From: Solirubrobacteraceae bacterium
Lineage (GTDB): Bacteria > Actinomycetota > Thermoleophilia > Solirubrobacterales > Solirubrobacteraceae
Direction of reading: 5' to 3'
Assembly (NCBI GenBank): GCA_029263125.1
Contig: JAJCYD010000014.1
Span: forward strand, 62,001 to 126,000
DNA: 64,000 nt
Shown here: positions 15,516 through 28,792 of the stretch, in pieces
How positions within the stretch are numbered: the first letter of the stretch is position 1
How the letters are laid out: every line of letters begins with the position of its first letter
The notes under the pieces: model-generated
Database searches by the model: none
The model's input: only the letters and a program-made list of their open reading frames with translations
What the model was told of the DNA's origin: nothing
Program-made: the position numbers and the translations under genes

Positions 15516-16040
15516 CTACGTGCTGGTCCCCGGGCCGGGCATCGATGGTTCGCACGGCGTGGCGGGGACGCCGGCGACATGCGCTCCGGCGGGAATGTCG
15601 CGCGTCACGACCGCCCGCGGGTCGACGATCGCGCCGGCTCCGACACGGACACCGCGCAGGATGCTCGCTCCGAGGCCGATGCGGGCGTCCTCGCCGATCG
15701 ACACCGGCGTCGAAATGAGCCCCTGCAGGCGGATCGGCAGCTCGACGTCCTCGATGACGTGGTCGAAGTCGACGATCGCCGTGCCGTGGCCCAGCTGCGC
15801 GCGCGCGCCGATCGTCACGCCGCTGTGAGCGACGATCGTGCAGCGCTCGCCGAGCAGCGCCGCCGGACCGATCTCGACGCGGCCCGCTCCGGCCACGATT
15901 CGCGTGCGCTCGCCGATCCGGCAGCCGTCGCCGAGGACGATCTGCGCTCCGGCGGCGACCTCCAGTCTTACGCCGGGACCCACCACGACGCCGCTGCCTC
16001 GCCGCACCCCCGCCTGGTGGTCGTGTCGCCGCCGGCGCAT
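15516..16040 (-). CDS. Hexapeptide-repeat (left-handed beta-helix) acyltransferase
   Basis: A 174-residue protein made largely of hexapeptide turns, for example [57 protein letters not shown] and [15 protein letters not shown]. The ending GAHVAGVPA is typical of WcaF/maltose-acetyltransferase-like O-acyltransferases. A histidine in [10 protein letters not shown] is the likely catalytic base. The gene abuts the SGNH hydrolase stop with no gap, so the two form an operon that may add and remove acyl groups on a glycan. The acceptor is unknown. Confidence 0.85.
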   Translation of the reverse strand: MRRRRHDHQAGVRRGSGVVVGPGVRLEVAAGAQIVLGDGCRIGERTRIVAGAGRVEIGPAALLGERCTIVAHSGVTIGARAQLGHGTAIVDFDHVIEDVELPIRLQGLISTPVSIGEDARIGLGASILRGVRVGAGAIVDPRAVVTRDIPAGAHVAGVPATPCEPSMPGPGTST

Positions 16041-16700
16041 CTACGCGATCCGCTCGCGCGCCATCCGCGTGAGGTGCCTGGCGACGCCGCGGGCGAACGC
16101 GGCCGCGTCGCCGGGGCGCGGGGCGTGGCGACCGGGAACGAGGTCGGAGGGCACGATCGGCGCGTCGAGGGCGCTGGCCGCCCGGTCGGCCATCCACAGC
16201 TGGCCGCGCGGCGTCGGGTGGACGACGTCGGGAAGCACGCGCGTCCATCCGCGCAGGTCGCTGATGTCGGCGAGCACGGCGCCATGGCGTGCGGCGACCC
16301 GCCGCACGACGACGTTGGCCTGCGCCGGCTTGGGCGCGCACGTCGGCCAGCCCAGGCGGTGGGGGAGCGTCAGCATCAGCAGCCGCTGCGCGCGCTCGCA
16401 CAGCGCCGCCGCGGCCGCATCGAGATCGCGCTCGTAGGCCCCGATGTCGAAGCCGGGCTCGCGGACGTCGTTGACGCCGGCGTACAGCGTGGCGATGTCA
16501 TGATCGGCGCGCACGCGCGGCAGCTGGTCGCGCAGCATGTCGGGGATGCGGGCGCCGTTGACCGCGTAGCAGGTGTACGGCAGGTCCAGGGCGCGTGCCA
16601 GCCACTGCGACCATCCCAGCGCGGGGACGCCCAGCGCCATCGCGCCCTCGCCGTAGGTGATGCTGTCGCCGATCGCGACGAGCCCCCGGCGCACGGTCAT
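16041..16700 (-). CDS. SGNH/GDSL-family hydrolase
   Basis: A 219-residue esterase-like protein. Block I is AIGDSITYGEGA (nucleophile Ser), block III is YAGVNDVRE (Gly and Asn of the oxyanion hole), and block V is DVVHPTPRGQ (Asp and His). It has no signal peptide and so is probably cytoplasmic. The ATG at 16700 lies just after the methyltransferase stop at 16706, and its own stop touches the acyltransferase start. A three-gene operon of methyltransferase, hydrolase and acyltransferase is likely. Confidence 0.88.
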   Translation of the reverse strand: MTVRRGLVAIGDSITYGEGAMALGVPALGWSQWLARALDLPYTCYAVNGARIPDMLRDQLPRVRADHDIATLYAGVNDVREPGFDIGAYERDLDAAAAALCERAQRLLMLTLPHRLGWPTCAPKPAQANVVVRRVAARHGAVLADISDLRGWTRVLPDVVHPTPRGQLWMADRAASALDAPIVPSDLVPGRHAPRPGDAAAFARGVARHLTRMARERIA

Positions 16701-16705
16701 CGCTC

Positions 16706-17641
16706 CTACTTTCGCCCCGTCATCATGAGGTTGTAGAAGACCGCCGGCGGCAGCCGTCCCTCCAACAGCGCGACGTCGACGCGTTGCAGCAGCAGGTAGC
16801 CGCGAAAGGCGTACTGGCGCCACAGCCAGGGGATGTCGTCGGGTCGCGCGGTCGCCTCGAGCGTGCGGTTCATCCAGCCGAACCAGTTGGCCAGCAGCTC
16901 CTCGCCGCTCACACGCACATCTCGCAACCCCGCATCGCGCGCCCAGGCGCCGAGTTCGTCGGGGACGAACGCGTGCACATCGACGAACGGCTCCAGCGAC
17001 TCGCCGTCGAGGTCCCCGTGCTCCCGCGGCCACTCACCGTGGCCGTCCGGCGCGTCGTAGCCGTCGGCCGGTCGTGCGCCCACGATCTGACGCCACACGG
17101 GCGCCAGGCGCAGGCCCGCGCCCTTTGGGTAGGCGGCGATGCGGTCGCCGGTGCGCGATGGCTCGCCGGCGAAGAGCACCTGCCCTCCGGGCTTGAGCAC
17201 GCGCTTGAACTCCGCGAACGCGCGGTCGAGGTGGGGGAGGTGGTGCAGGACGGCGTGGCCGAGCACGAGGTCGAAGGACTCGTCGGCGAACGGCAGGTCC
17301 TCGGCGTCGCAGGCGACGGTCCTGACGCTGACGCCGACGCGCTCGGCGTTGGCCCGGGTGACGTCCAGCATGCCCGGCGAGATGTCGGTCGCAGTCGCCT
17401 CGCGCACGACGCCGTCCTGGAGCATGTTCAGCGTGAAGTAGCCGGTGCCGCACCCGATCTCCAGGGCGTGCTCGAAGGTCGGCAGGGGCGTGCCGAGCAG
17501 CTTGTGCAGCTTGCCGCGCACCTGCGCGCGCCCGATCTCGCCGAAGTCCACGCCCCACTTCGTGTCGTAGCTCTCGGCCGCGGCGTCGTGGTAGCGCGTG
17601 TTGACGTCGCGAATCGCCTCCGCGCTGGCGGGTGCTGCCAT
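16706..17641 (-). CDS. Class I SAM-dependent methyltransferase
   Basis: A 311-residue methyltransferase. The SAM-binding motif I is ALEIGCGTGYFTLNML near residue 60, followed by TATDISPGMLD (motif post-I), ACDAEDLPFADESFDLVLGH and HLPHLDRAFAEFKRVLKPGG. The C-terminal third (about 190-311) is an extension with NWFGWMNRTLE and no family I can name. The substrate is unknown. It is transcribed divergently from a MarR regulator. A GAGTGTATG half-site in the 71-bp gap suggests that regulator controls it. Confidence 0.87.
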   Translation of the reverse strand: MAAPASAEAIRDVNTRYHDAAAESYDTKWGVDFGEIGRAQVRGKLHKLLGTPLPTFEHALEIGCGTGYFTLNMLQDGVVREATATDISPGMLDVTRANAERVGVSVRTVACDAEDLPFADESFDLVLGHAVLHHLPHLDRAFAEFKRVLKPGGQVLFAGEPSRTGDRIAAYPKGAGLRLAPVWRQIVGARPADGYDAPDGHGEWPREHGDLDGESLEPFVDVHAFVPDELGAWARDAGLRDVRVSGEELLANWFGWMNRTLEATARPDDIPWLWRQYAFRGYLLLQRVDVALLEGRLPPAVFYNLMMTGRK

Positions 17642-17647
17642 CGGCGG

Positions 17648-17712
17648 GAGTGTATGTCGCGTCGATCGCGAGCAGGAGTGTGCGACCGCGAAGAAGAGTG
17701 TATATACACTCT
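17648..17712. promoter_or_regulatory. MarR operator palindrome with half-site
   Basis: AGAGTGTATATACACTCT at 17695-17712 is a perfect 18-bp palindrome ending one base before the ATG of the MarR gene. It contains the -10-like TATATA. A partial copy, GAGTGTATG, lies at 17648-17656 beside the methyltransferase start, and GGAGTGTG at about 17676. Self-repression by the MarR protein, and control of the methyltransferase gene, follow naturally. Confidence 0.7.
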
Positions 17713-18174
17713 ATGACGCCGCTCAGCGCCCGCGAGATCGAGGTCTGCCGCGACGTGCGTCAGATGTGCGCATGCAACAAGCTGCGTCATAGCGCGCGCG
17801 CCATGACGCAGCTCTACGACGCGGCGTTGGCGCCCAGTGGGCTGAAGATCACGCAGCTGCCGATCCTCGTGGGCCTGCGCTCCCGCGGCGACGTGCCGGT
17901 CACGGCGCTCGCCGAGGCGCTCGGGCTGGATCGTACGACCCTGACGCGCAATCTCAGGGTGCTCGACGAGCGCGGGCTCGTGACCTCAGTCGAGTGCGAC
18001 GACGATGCTCGTGTGCGGCTCGTGTCGCTGACCGGCGAGGGGCGCGAGATCCTCGCCGCCGCGCTCGAGCGCTGGCAGGCGCTCCAAAACGTCGTGGAGG
18101 AGCGCTTCGGCAGCCGGCGGCTGCGGGCGCTCTACGGGGAGCTCGAGGCGCTGTCGGGCGTCGACGGCGCATAG
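17713..18174 (+). CDS. MarR-family transcriptional regulator
   Basis: A 153-residue winged-helix regulator. The helix-turn-helix is PVTALAEALGLDRTTLTRNL and the wing follows in VECDDDARVRLVSLTGEG. The N-terminal CACNKLRHSARAMTQLYDAA resembles MarR proteins with Cys near the start, so thiol sensing is possible. ATG 17713 directly abuts the palindrome and leaves no room for a ribosome site, implying a leaderless mRNA. ATG 17764 would give a shorter form starting at MCACNK. It is divergent from the methyltransferase operon, its probable target. Confidence 0.88.
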   Translation: MTPLSAREIEVCRDVRQMCACNKLRHSARAMTQLYDAALAPSGLKITQLPILVGLRSRGDVPVTALAEALGLDRTTLTRNLRVLDERGLVTSVECDDDARVRLVSLTGEGREILAAALERWQALQNVVEERFGSRRLRALYGELEALSGVDGA

Positions 18175-18248
18175 CACCAATGTCGCGTGCGATGCGGCGG
18201 CTGTCCATGACCCCCAGAACGTGCAGTCACACATACGGAGGCTTCCCG

Positions 18249-19193
18249 ATGATCTCGACAGCCAGCGCCATGCGCGCTTTCAGCAGGACGCCGCGACCGA
18301 TCATCCTGCTCGCCGCGATGGCGATCGCGTCGTGCGGCGGCGAGTCGGCCGACCCGGCTGGCTCCAGCGCATCGTCGGCGGACGCCGACGCGCTGGTGCA
18401 ACGGTCCTCGGGGCCCAACGCCGCGGCGAGCTCGGGCCGCATCGAGGGCGAGATCGAGATTGCGCTGAAGGGATCTGAAGCGTTCGCCGAGCCGTTCTCC
18501 ACGACGCTCAGCGGAGCGTTCAGCGTTCGCCAGGACAGCGCGTTTCCCGACTACGAGATCGAGATGGGCGTCGGCGATAACGGCGTCGCGCTGACCGCCG
18601 TCGGTGGACGGTCGTACGTCAGCCTCGGCTCGACGGGATACGAGCTACCGGCCGCGGTCCGGCGCCGCCTCCTGCGAACCTCCGCGCGCGGGGCCAACGG
18701 GCTGACGCGCACGCTGGAGCAGTTCGGAATCGCGCCGGCACGCTGGGAGACCGAGCGCCGCGTGGCCGGCACGGAGCGCATCGACGGCGTCGAGGTCACG
18801 CACATCACGACGAGCTTCGTCGCCGGGCGCATCCTCAAGGACGCCAACACGCTGCTGGGGCTCATGACCTCGCTGGGGATCACGCGCGCACTGGGCCTGC
18901 CTGCGTCGATCAGCGCGCGAGCGCGCCGGATCATCGTCGCAGGCGTGCAGACCAAGCGGGGCGAGTCCTGGATCGCCACGAGGGACAAGGTGCTGCGCAA
19001 GGCGGGATTCACGCTGACGTTCGCCATCGCGAAGGCCGATCGTCCGGCGCTCGGCGGCATCTCGTCGGGCACCGTCGTCGGGATGCTCGATGTGTCCGAG
19101 ATCGGCACGCCTCAGCGCATCGCCGAGCCGCGGTCGCTCAGGCCCTTCTCGGACTTCGAGCTGGCGCTGGACGTCATCGGTGATACGCGCTGA
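18249..19193 (+). CDS. Lipoprotein, LppX/LprG-like
   Basis: A 314-residue lipoprotein. ATG 18249 follows ACGGAGG. The signal sequence ends in the lipobox AIASC, and the mature chain starts CGGESADPAG with a Ser/Ala linker. The remainder has short beta-rich segments (GRIEGEIEIALKG, FPDYEIEMGVGDNGVAL, RSYVSLGSTGYELP) and ends with LRPFSDFELALDV. This layout resembles LppX/LprAFG-type proteins that carry lipids across the envelope, though the similarity is distant. It follows the MarR gene by 74 nt. Confidence 0.75.
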   Translation: MISTASAMRAFSRTPRPIILLAAMAIASCGGESADPAGSSASSADADALVQRSSGPNAAASSGRIEGEIEIALKGSEAFAEPFSTTLSGAFSVRQDSAFPDYEIEMGVGDNGVALTAVGGRSYVSLGSTGYELPAAVRRRLLRTSARGANGLTRTLEQFGIAPARWETERRVAGTERIDGVEVTHITTSFVAGRILKDANTLLGLMTSLGITRALGLPASISARARRIIVAGVQTKRGESWIATRDKVLRKAGFTLTFAIAKADRPALGGISSGTVVGMLDVSEIGTPQRIAEPRSLRPFSDFELALDVIGDTR

Positions 19194-19240
19194 CGACGCT
19201 CTGCGGCGAGGCACCCGTCTTGCCCACGCCGCAGGGACCA

Positions 19241-20473
19241 CTAGATCCGGCCCGCCTCCTGCGTCGCCGAGCGCAACCGCTTCGCGAGATCGCTGGTGAG
19301 CGCGCCCGGCGCCATCTGCCAGCGCCACGAGCCGGTCGCGCGGCCCGGGATGTTCATGCGCGCCTCGCTGCCGAGTCCCAGGACGTCCTGTGCCTGCACC
19401 ATCGCCAGGCGCGCCGGGGAGGAGAACGTCAGGCGGATCAGCGACCACCACGGCTCGCGCTCGTGCAATCCCGCCGCGGTGATCTGCGACGACGCGGCTG
19501 CCCGGACCTCGCGGGGCAGCGACTCCCACCAGCCGCGCAGCGTGTCGTGGTCGTGGGTGCCGGTGTAGACGACGCTGTCGGGCTCGTGGTGCTCCAAGCG
19601 GTGCGGGCCGCGCGGGTCGTCGGGATCGAAGCCGAACTGCATGACGACCATGCCTGGAAAGCCGAGCGACCGGCGCAGCCGGGTCACCGGCTCGGTGATG
19701 ACGCCGAGGTCCTCGGCAATCACCGGCAGCGAGCCGAGCTCGGCCAGCGCCGCGTCGAAGACCGCCCGGCCGGGGCCGCGCCGCCAGCGTCCGCCGCGGG
19801 CGTCCGTCGCGCCGTCGGGCACCGCCCAGTAGGCGACGAACCCGCGGAAGTGGTCGATGCGCGTGACGTCGAACAGCCCGAACGTGCGGCGCAGGCGCTC
19901 GGTCCACCAGCGGTAGCGCCGGCGCTGCAGCGCCGGCCAGTCATACAGCGGGTTGCCCCACAGCTGGCCGAGGTCGGAGTACGCATCGGGTGGCGCGCCG
20001 GAGACCTCGCCACCGCGAAACAGCTGCGGCCACGCGAGGTGGTCGGCGCCGCCGGGCGCGACGTAGATCGGCACGTCGCCGATCAGGCCGACGCCGCGCT
20101 CGGCGGCGTAGGCCCGCAGCTTGTCCCACTCGCGCGCGAAGCGCACCTGGTCGGCGATCGCGCGGCGGCCGCCGGCCACCCGCGCCCAGTCCTCGATCCA
20201 GAAGGACTCGCGCGCACGGAAGTCCGCCACCTCCTCGTCGCTAACCTCAGCTGACGGGTTGGCGAGCAGACCCCGCCATGCGGCAAACGCCGAGGCGGAC
20301 TTGTACGGCGATCGGGCACGGTCCGGGGGGCCGAGGGGCAGCATCTGCCACCACGACTGCCCGGCCTCCGCCAGCCACTCGACAAACCTGAAGGCGTCGT
20401 CGCCGAGCGTCCCGGAGGCCAGGCTGGTGGGATGTAGCTGCACGCCGGATGTCCGACGCTGAAGAGCTTTCAC
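19241..20473 (-). CDS. malQ: 4-alpha-glucanotransferase (amylomaltase)
   Basis: A 410-residue GH77 enzyme that transfers alpha-1,4-glucan segments between oligosaccharides. It begins with the family signature SGVQLHPTSLASGTLGDDA. Catalytic residues are visible: the nucleophile Asp in VTRIDHFRGF, the acid/base Glu in VIAEDLGVITEPV, and the Asp in TGTHDHDTLRGWW. It is on the short side for the family (usually about 500), mainly through compact loops. It is divergent from glgE and feeds the same alpha-glucan pathway. Confidence 0.93.
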   Translation of the reverse strand: MKALQRRTSGVQLHPTSLASGTLGDDAFRFVEWLAEAGQSWWQMLPLGPPDRARSPYKSASAFAAWRGLLANPSAEVSDEEVADFRARESFWIEDWARVAGGRRAIADQVRFAREWDKLRAYAAERGVGLIGDVPIYVAPGGADHLAWPQLFRGGEVSGAPPDAYSDLGQLWGNPLYDWPALQRRRYRWWTERLRRTFGLFDVTRIDHFRGFVAYWAVPDGATDARGGRWRRGPGRAVFDAALAELGSLPVIAEDLGVITEPVTRLRRSLGFPGMVVMQFGFDPDDPRGPHRLEHHEPDSVVYTGTHDHDTLRGWWESLPREVRAAASSQITAAGLHEREPWWSLIRLTFSSPARLAMVQAQDVLGLGSEARMNIPGRATGSWRWQMAPGALTSDLAKRLRSATQEAGRI

Positions 20474-20509
20474 GTTTTCAACCGCCCCGAACGGAGAGAG
20501 TGACTAGCA

Positions 20510-22437
20510 ATGCCCGCGTCCAAGACCGCGAAACCGCCTGCCCGCATCCAGATCCTCGCGCCCGCGCCGATGATCGATTGCGGTCGCTTCGCCAGCAAGC
20601 GCTGCGTCGGCGACACGGTTGCCGTCAGCGCCGACATCTTCAGCGACGGCCACGACGTGCTGCGCGCGGTCGTGCGCTTCCAGGCTCCCGGCTCCAAGCG
20701 CTGGCAGGAGGCCCCACTGCGGCGCATCGATGCCCACATCGACGGCGATCGCTGGGCAGGCGCATTCGAGGTCACCGAGCTTGGACGGTACACGTGGACG
20801 ATCGAAGCCTGGATCGAGCCCTTCGCCGGCTGGCGCGACGAGCTGCGGCGTAAGGTCGAGGCCGGCCAGGCAGACCTGTCCGGAGAGCTGTCCGAGGGCG
20901 TCGTGCTGCTCGAGCAGGCGGCCAAGCGCTGCAAGGGCGCCGATCGTGAGCGCATCGCCGCTGCGCTGAGCGTGCTGGCCGACGCCGGCGCGACCGCCGA
21001 CGACCGCCACGCGGCCGCGCTGGATACCGCGCTGCAGGACGCCGTCGAGCGCCATCCCGACCGCAGCAGCTCCACGGTCTGCGAGCAACGTCTGCAGACC
21101 GATGTCGACCCGGTGCGCGCGCGCTTCGGCGCGTGGTATGAGCTCTTCCCGCGCTCGTGGGGCGGGCTGCCCGGCGTCAGGGACCACGTGCCCGAGCTGG
21201 CCGAGCTCGGCTTCGACGTGCTGTACCTGCCCCCGATCCACCCGATCGGACTCACCAATCGCAAGGGGCCCAACAACGCGCTGGCGGCCGCTGCGGGCGA
21301 CGCGGGCTCGCCATGGGCGATCGGAGATCAGACCGGCGGGCACACCGCGCTTCACTCCGACCTCGGGACGATGGAGGACTTCGACGCGCTGGTTGCCGTC
21401 GCCGGCGAGCACGGCATCGACATCGCGCTGGACTTCGCGATCCAGTGCTCCGCCGACCACCCGTGGCTGACCGAGCACCCCGAGTGGTTCAATCACCGGC
21501 CCGACGGCACGCTGAAGTACGCCGAGAACCCGCCCAAGAAGTACCAGGACATCTACAACGTCAACTGGGACTGCGAGGACTGGCGAGGCCTGTGGGACGC
21601 GCTGCTTGAGGTCGTGCGCTTCTGGGCCGATCGCGGCGTCAAGGTCTTTCGCGTCGACAACCCGCACACCAAGCCGGTCGCGTTCTGGGAGTGGCTGATC
21701 GCCAAGCTGCGCGCCGAGCATGCCGACATCGTCTTCCTGGCTGAGGCGTTCACGCGCGCCGCGATGATGAAGATGCTCGCCAAGGCCGGCTTCAACCAGT
21801 CCTACACGTATTTCACCTGGAAGAGCTCGAAGTGGGAGCTGACCGACTACGTCACCGAGCTCGCGTCGAGCGGCATGCAGGAGTACTACCGGCCGAACTT
21901 CTTCGTCAACACCCCGGACATCCTCACCGAGGAGCTGCAGGTCGGCGGGCCGCCGAAGTTCGCCAGCCGGCTCGTGCTCGCCGCCACGCTGAGCCCCAGC
22001 TACGGCGTGTACTCGGGCTTTGAGCACTTCGAGCGCGTGCCGGTGCGACCGGGCAGCGAGGAGTACGACCACTCCGAGAAGTACGAGATCAAGCAGCGCG
22101 CGCTGGACGGGCCGTTGATGACGCTGATCTCGCGCCTGAACGCGATCCGCCGCGAGAACCCGGCCTTGCAGCGCCTGGACAACATCCAGTTCCTCGGCAC
22201 CGAGAACGAGGCGCTGATCGCCTACGCCAAGCGCACCGGGGAGAACACGGTGATCTCGGTCGTCACGCTGGATCCCGCCAACGCCCAGGAGGGCGTCGTC
22301 GTCGTGCCCTACAGCCTGGGCCTACCGCCGGTCTTCACGGTCACCGACCTGCTGTCCGCCGAGAGCTTCGAGTGGCGCATGGGCCGCAACTTCGTGCGCC
22401 TGGACCCCTACCGCGTCGCCCATCTGCTGCGGGTCGC

Positions 22438-22441
<4 letters not shown>
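20510..22441 (+). CDS. glgE: Alpha-1,4-glucan:maltose-1-phosphate maltosyltransferase
   Basis: A 643-residue GH13_3 enzyme that extends alpha-1,4-glucans from maltose-1-phosphate. An N-terminal all-beta domain (about 12-105) is followed by the helical insertion (about 105-195) typical of GlgE, then the catalytic barrel. Nucleophile Asp is in [19 protein letters not shown], acid/base Glu in [15 protein letters not shown], and the substrate-defining [15 protein letters not shown] is present. ATG 20510 is preceded by GGAGAG. Its stop overlaps the treS start (ATGA), so glgE, treS, mak and glgB form one coupled operon. Confidence 0.96.
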
Positions 22442-24122
<1,681 letters not shown>

Positions 24123-24126
<4 letters not shown>

Positions 24127-25384
24127 GCCTTCCGGACATCGTCACATCGCCGCTGGAGGAGTGGGTCGCATCCCAGCGCTGGTTCGCCTCAAAGGCGCGC
24201 GAGATCGCCGGCCTCAACACGCTGCGCCACGTCGAGCTGTCCAGCGAACCCGCGCTCTCGGTGCAGCTCGTCGAGGTCGTCTTCGCCGCCGGCACGCACG
24301 AGCTCTACCAGCTGCTGCCCGGCGATCCAGACGGCGCGGAGGTGCTGGCCTCGCTGCTGGGCAGCCAAGCCGCGATCGACGGGGTCACCTTCCATGGCAG
24401 CGTCACGCCGACGGGCGAGATGCGCCAGATGGGGGCCGAGCAGTCCAACACGTCGGTCGTCTTCGGCGACGAGTTCGTGCTCAAGGCCTTTCGGCGGCTG
24501 GAGCCGGGGGTCAACCCGGAGCTTGAGATGCTGCGCTTTCTGTCTGAGCGCGGGTACCCGAACATCGCCGCGCTGGCGGGCTGGTATGAGTACCAGGGCG
24601 AGCTGATGCACGCGACGCTCGGCGTCCTGCAGGAGTTCGTCGGCGAAGCCCGCGACGGCTGGCAGCTGGCGCTGGATGATCCCGAGGGCCTGCTGCACCG
24701 GCTGCCCGAGCTCGGGACCGCCACCGGTGAGATGCACAGCGCCCTGGCCTCTGACGGCGACGATCCGGCGTTCGCTCCCGAGGAGCCCAGCGCCGAGGCG
24801 CTGTCGCTGCTGACGGCCACCATCGACGAGCAGATCGAGCGCGTCTTTCGCGAGCTGTCTGCAGACGATCCCGTGCTGGCGCCGATCGCCGGTCGCGGCG
24901 AGGAGGTGCGCGAGCACCTGCAGCTCATGTCCCACGTCGGCGTCGGCGGGCGCCTGATCCGCCACCATGGCGACTACCACCTCGGCCAGACGCTGATGTC
25001 CGACGCCCGCTGGATCATCCTGGACTTCGAGGGCGAGCCGGCGCGTTCGCTGCTGGAACGCCGCCGCAAGCGCTCCCCGCTGCGTGACGTGGCAGGCATG
25101 CTGCGATCCTTCGCCTACGCGGCGTCGGCGTCGCAGCTGCTGCATGGTGTCCCCTCCCCGGAGGGTTGGGAGGCGCGAGCGCGCAAGGCCTTCCTCGACG
25201 CCTACTTCGGCGCCGTCGAGCCCACACTGCTGCCCGCAGGCCGCCCGGCGACCGAGAAGCTGCTGGCCATCTTCGAACTCGAGAAGGCCGTCTACGAGCT
25301 GCGTTACGAACTCAACAACCGCCCCGATTGGGTGCCGATCCCCGTTGCGGGAATCGCCCGCCTGCTGGAGACAGAGGTCACAAC

Positions 25385-25388
<4 letters not shown>
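24123..25388 (+). CDS. mak: Maltokinase
   Basis: A 421-residue protein of the aminoglycoside-phosphotransferase fold that makes maltose-1-phosphate from maltose and ATP. The N-terminal cap carries [12 protein letters not shown], typical of Mak. The catalytic loop is [12 protein letters not shown] and the metal-binding motif is [12 protein letters not shown], followed by [18 protein letters not shown]. It sits between treS (maltose supplier) and glgB, with 4-nt overlaps on both sides, which fits the GlgE pathway. Confidence 0.95.
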
Positions 25389-27560
<2,172 letters not shown>

Positions 27561-27580
<20 letters not shown>

Positions 27581-27953
27581 CCTGAAGTGCTTCGAGCACC
27601 GTGGCGATGCGCTCGAAGTGGCGGTCGCGCGTCCAGACCGTCGCTCGATTGACGGCCGCGGTCGCGATCAGGACGTCGGGCAACGAGACCTGGATGCCCT
27701 GCTGGCGAAGCTCCGCGCGCAGGTCGCCCGCCACGAACCACTCCGTGCGGGCGATGTCGGCCCATTCCATCGCCGCGAAGATCTCCCACAGCCTCATGCG
27801 TTCGCTCGCTGTCACGCCCGTGAGCAGCTCCGACGCGACCGGTCCACACATCAGGACGTCGTGACCGGCGAGCCGGTCGTCCAGCTCGTCGGTTGCGGTT
27901 GATGACGTCCCGCGCAGGAAGTCGATCCAGACGGACGTGTCAGCGAGGATCAT
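27561..27953 (-). CDS. vapC: VapC-type PIN-domain toxin
   Basis: A 130-residue PIN-domain ribonuclease, the toxin of a type II pair. The acidic metal-binding residues are in place: Asp in MILADTSVWIDFLRG, Glu in VASELLTG, Asp in SLPDVLIA and Asp in WTRDRHFERI. Its start overlaps the antitoxin stop by 4 nt. Its 3' end overlaps the end of glgB on the other strand, so the pair sits tail-to-tail against the glycogen operon. It is full-length and appears functional. Confidence 0.92.
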
Positions 27954-28192
27954 CGGCCAGCGCCGCGTCGTTCGTCCAACCGTTCCTGGCGCTCGCGATC
28001 CAGGCGGTCCAGCTCATCGGTGCGATCGACGATCGCGGGGAAGACGCCGCGTAGCCGGCGCACCTGTTCGTAGGCGTCGGACTTGACGAAGTGATCGATC
28101 GCGTTCTCGATCGCCTTCGTCTTCGACAATCCGGGGCTGCGCGTCATCAGCGCGTCGAGCAGGCGGTCGTCGATGTCGAGCGTCGTGCGCAT
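27950..28192 (-). CDS. vapB: VapB-type ribbon-helix-helix antitoxin
   Basis: An 80-residue antitoxin. The N-terminal ribbon-helix-helix reads MRTTLDIDDRLLDALM and SKTKAIENAIDHFVKS; the C-terminal half is charged (RTDELDRLDRERQERLDERR) and should wrap the toxin. It is the first gene of the pair, as usual, with a 4-nt overlap into vapC. VapB-VapC complexes normally repress their own promoter, which would lie upstream of 28192. Confidence 0.9.
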   Translation of the reverse strand: MRTTLDIDDRLLDALMTRSPGLSKTKAIENAIDHFVKSDAYEQVRRLRGVFPAIVDRTDELDRLDRERQERLDERRGAGR

Positions 28193-28274
28193 GGCAGATC
28201 GTCTGCCAGATCATAGCCCCGAGGGTCGGCGGCTTGCTGGGCACGCGAAGGCTCAAGCCAGACGGAGGTCTCAG

Positions 28275-28640
28275 TCACGACTGCGACGGGCGCCGCGTCG
28301 TTCGCCTGACCGCAAGTCGCGGGGCGAGCTCCGCGATCGTCTGACGGCCGCGCTCGAAGACATCGCCGTAGGTGAACGCCAGGTGGTTGGAGCGACGGCG
28401 GCGTGCGACGTCGTCCTCGAACGCGCGTCGTGAGGCATGAAACGTGTAGCTGAGCAGCTCGACGGTGAGGTCGTGCCCGGGCCAGTGGCAGTCGACCTTG
28501 TCGCCGCGATGATCTCTGTTCGTGCGCGGCGCCGGCAGGCGGTGGGCACCCAGCAGCGTGAGAAAGCCGTCCTCGAACGCGCTCAGCGTGACGTCTGATC
28601 CGAGCGCGAGGCGTAGCTTCGCCGCACCGGGCCAAGCCGC
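28275..28640 (-). pseudogene. DUF559-like protein, C-terminal remnant
   Basis: The open frame on the minus strand runs from 28745, but only the part from about 28640 looks like protein: TLSAFEDGFLTLLGAHRLP, then KVDCHWPGHDLTVELLSY, then RRAFEDDVARRRRSNHLAFT and YGDVFERGRQTIAELAPRLA. This is the C-terminal domain of a family with a DUF559/endonuclease-like core common in high-GC actinobacteria. The N-terminal part (usually 150-200 residues) is missing, and the upstream codons run through a palindromic element (28651-28710). I call it a 5'-truncated remnant. Residual expression is possible but unproven. Confidence 0.6.
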
Positions 28641-28650
28641 GCGAGTGTGG

Positions 28651-28710
28651 CGCCTTGACCCCGCATTTCGGGGTGAACCCGCCACACGCGGGGTGTGAGA
28701 GGTCAACACC
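28651..28710. repeat. REP-like palindromic element
   Basis: A compact nested structure. Outer arms are TTGACC (28655-28660) and GGTCAA (28701-28706); inside are two hairpins, CCCCG-CATTT-CGGGG (28659-28673) and CCCGC-CACAC-GCGGG (28678-28692). The first resembles the TGACCCC/GGGGTCA palindromes seen as dispersed repeats in many bacteria. It lies exactly where the DUF559-like gene is broken. Whether it is a mobile REP-type element depends on other copies in the genome. Confidence 0.45.
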
Positions 28711-28792
28711 TTGGGGGCCTCCAGGTGTGGCCGGACGTGTCGCATGATGCGCCCGGTACGAACACCGCACCACAGCGAAGGAGCTACACCCC

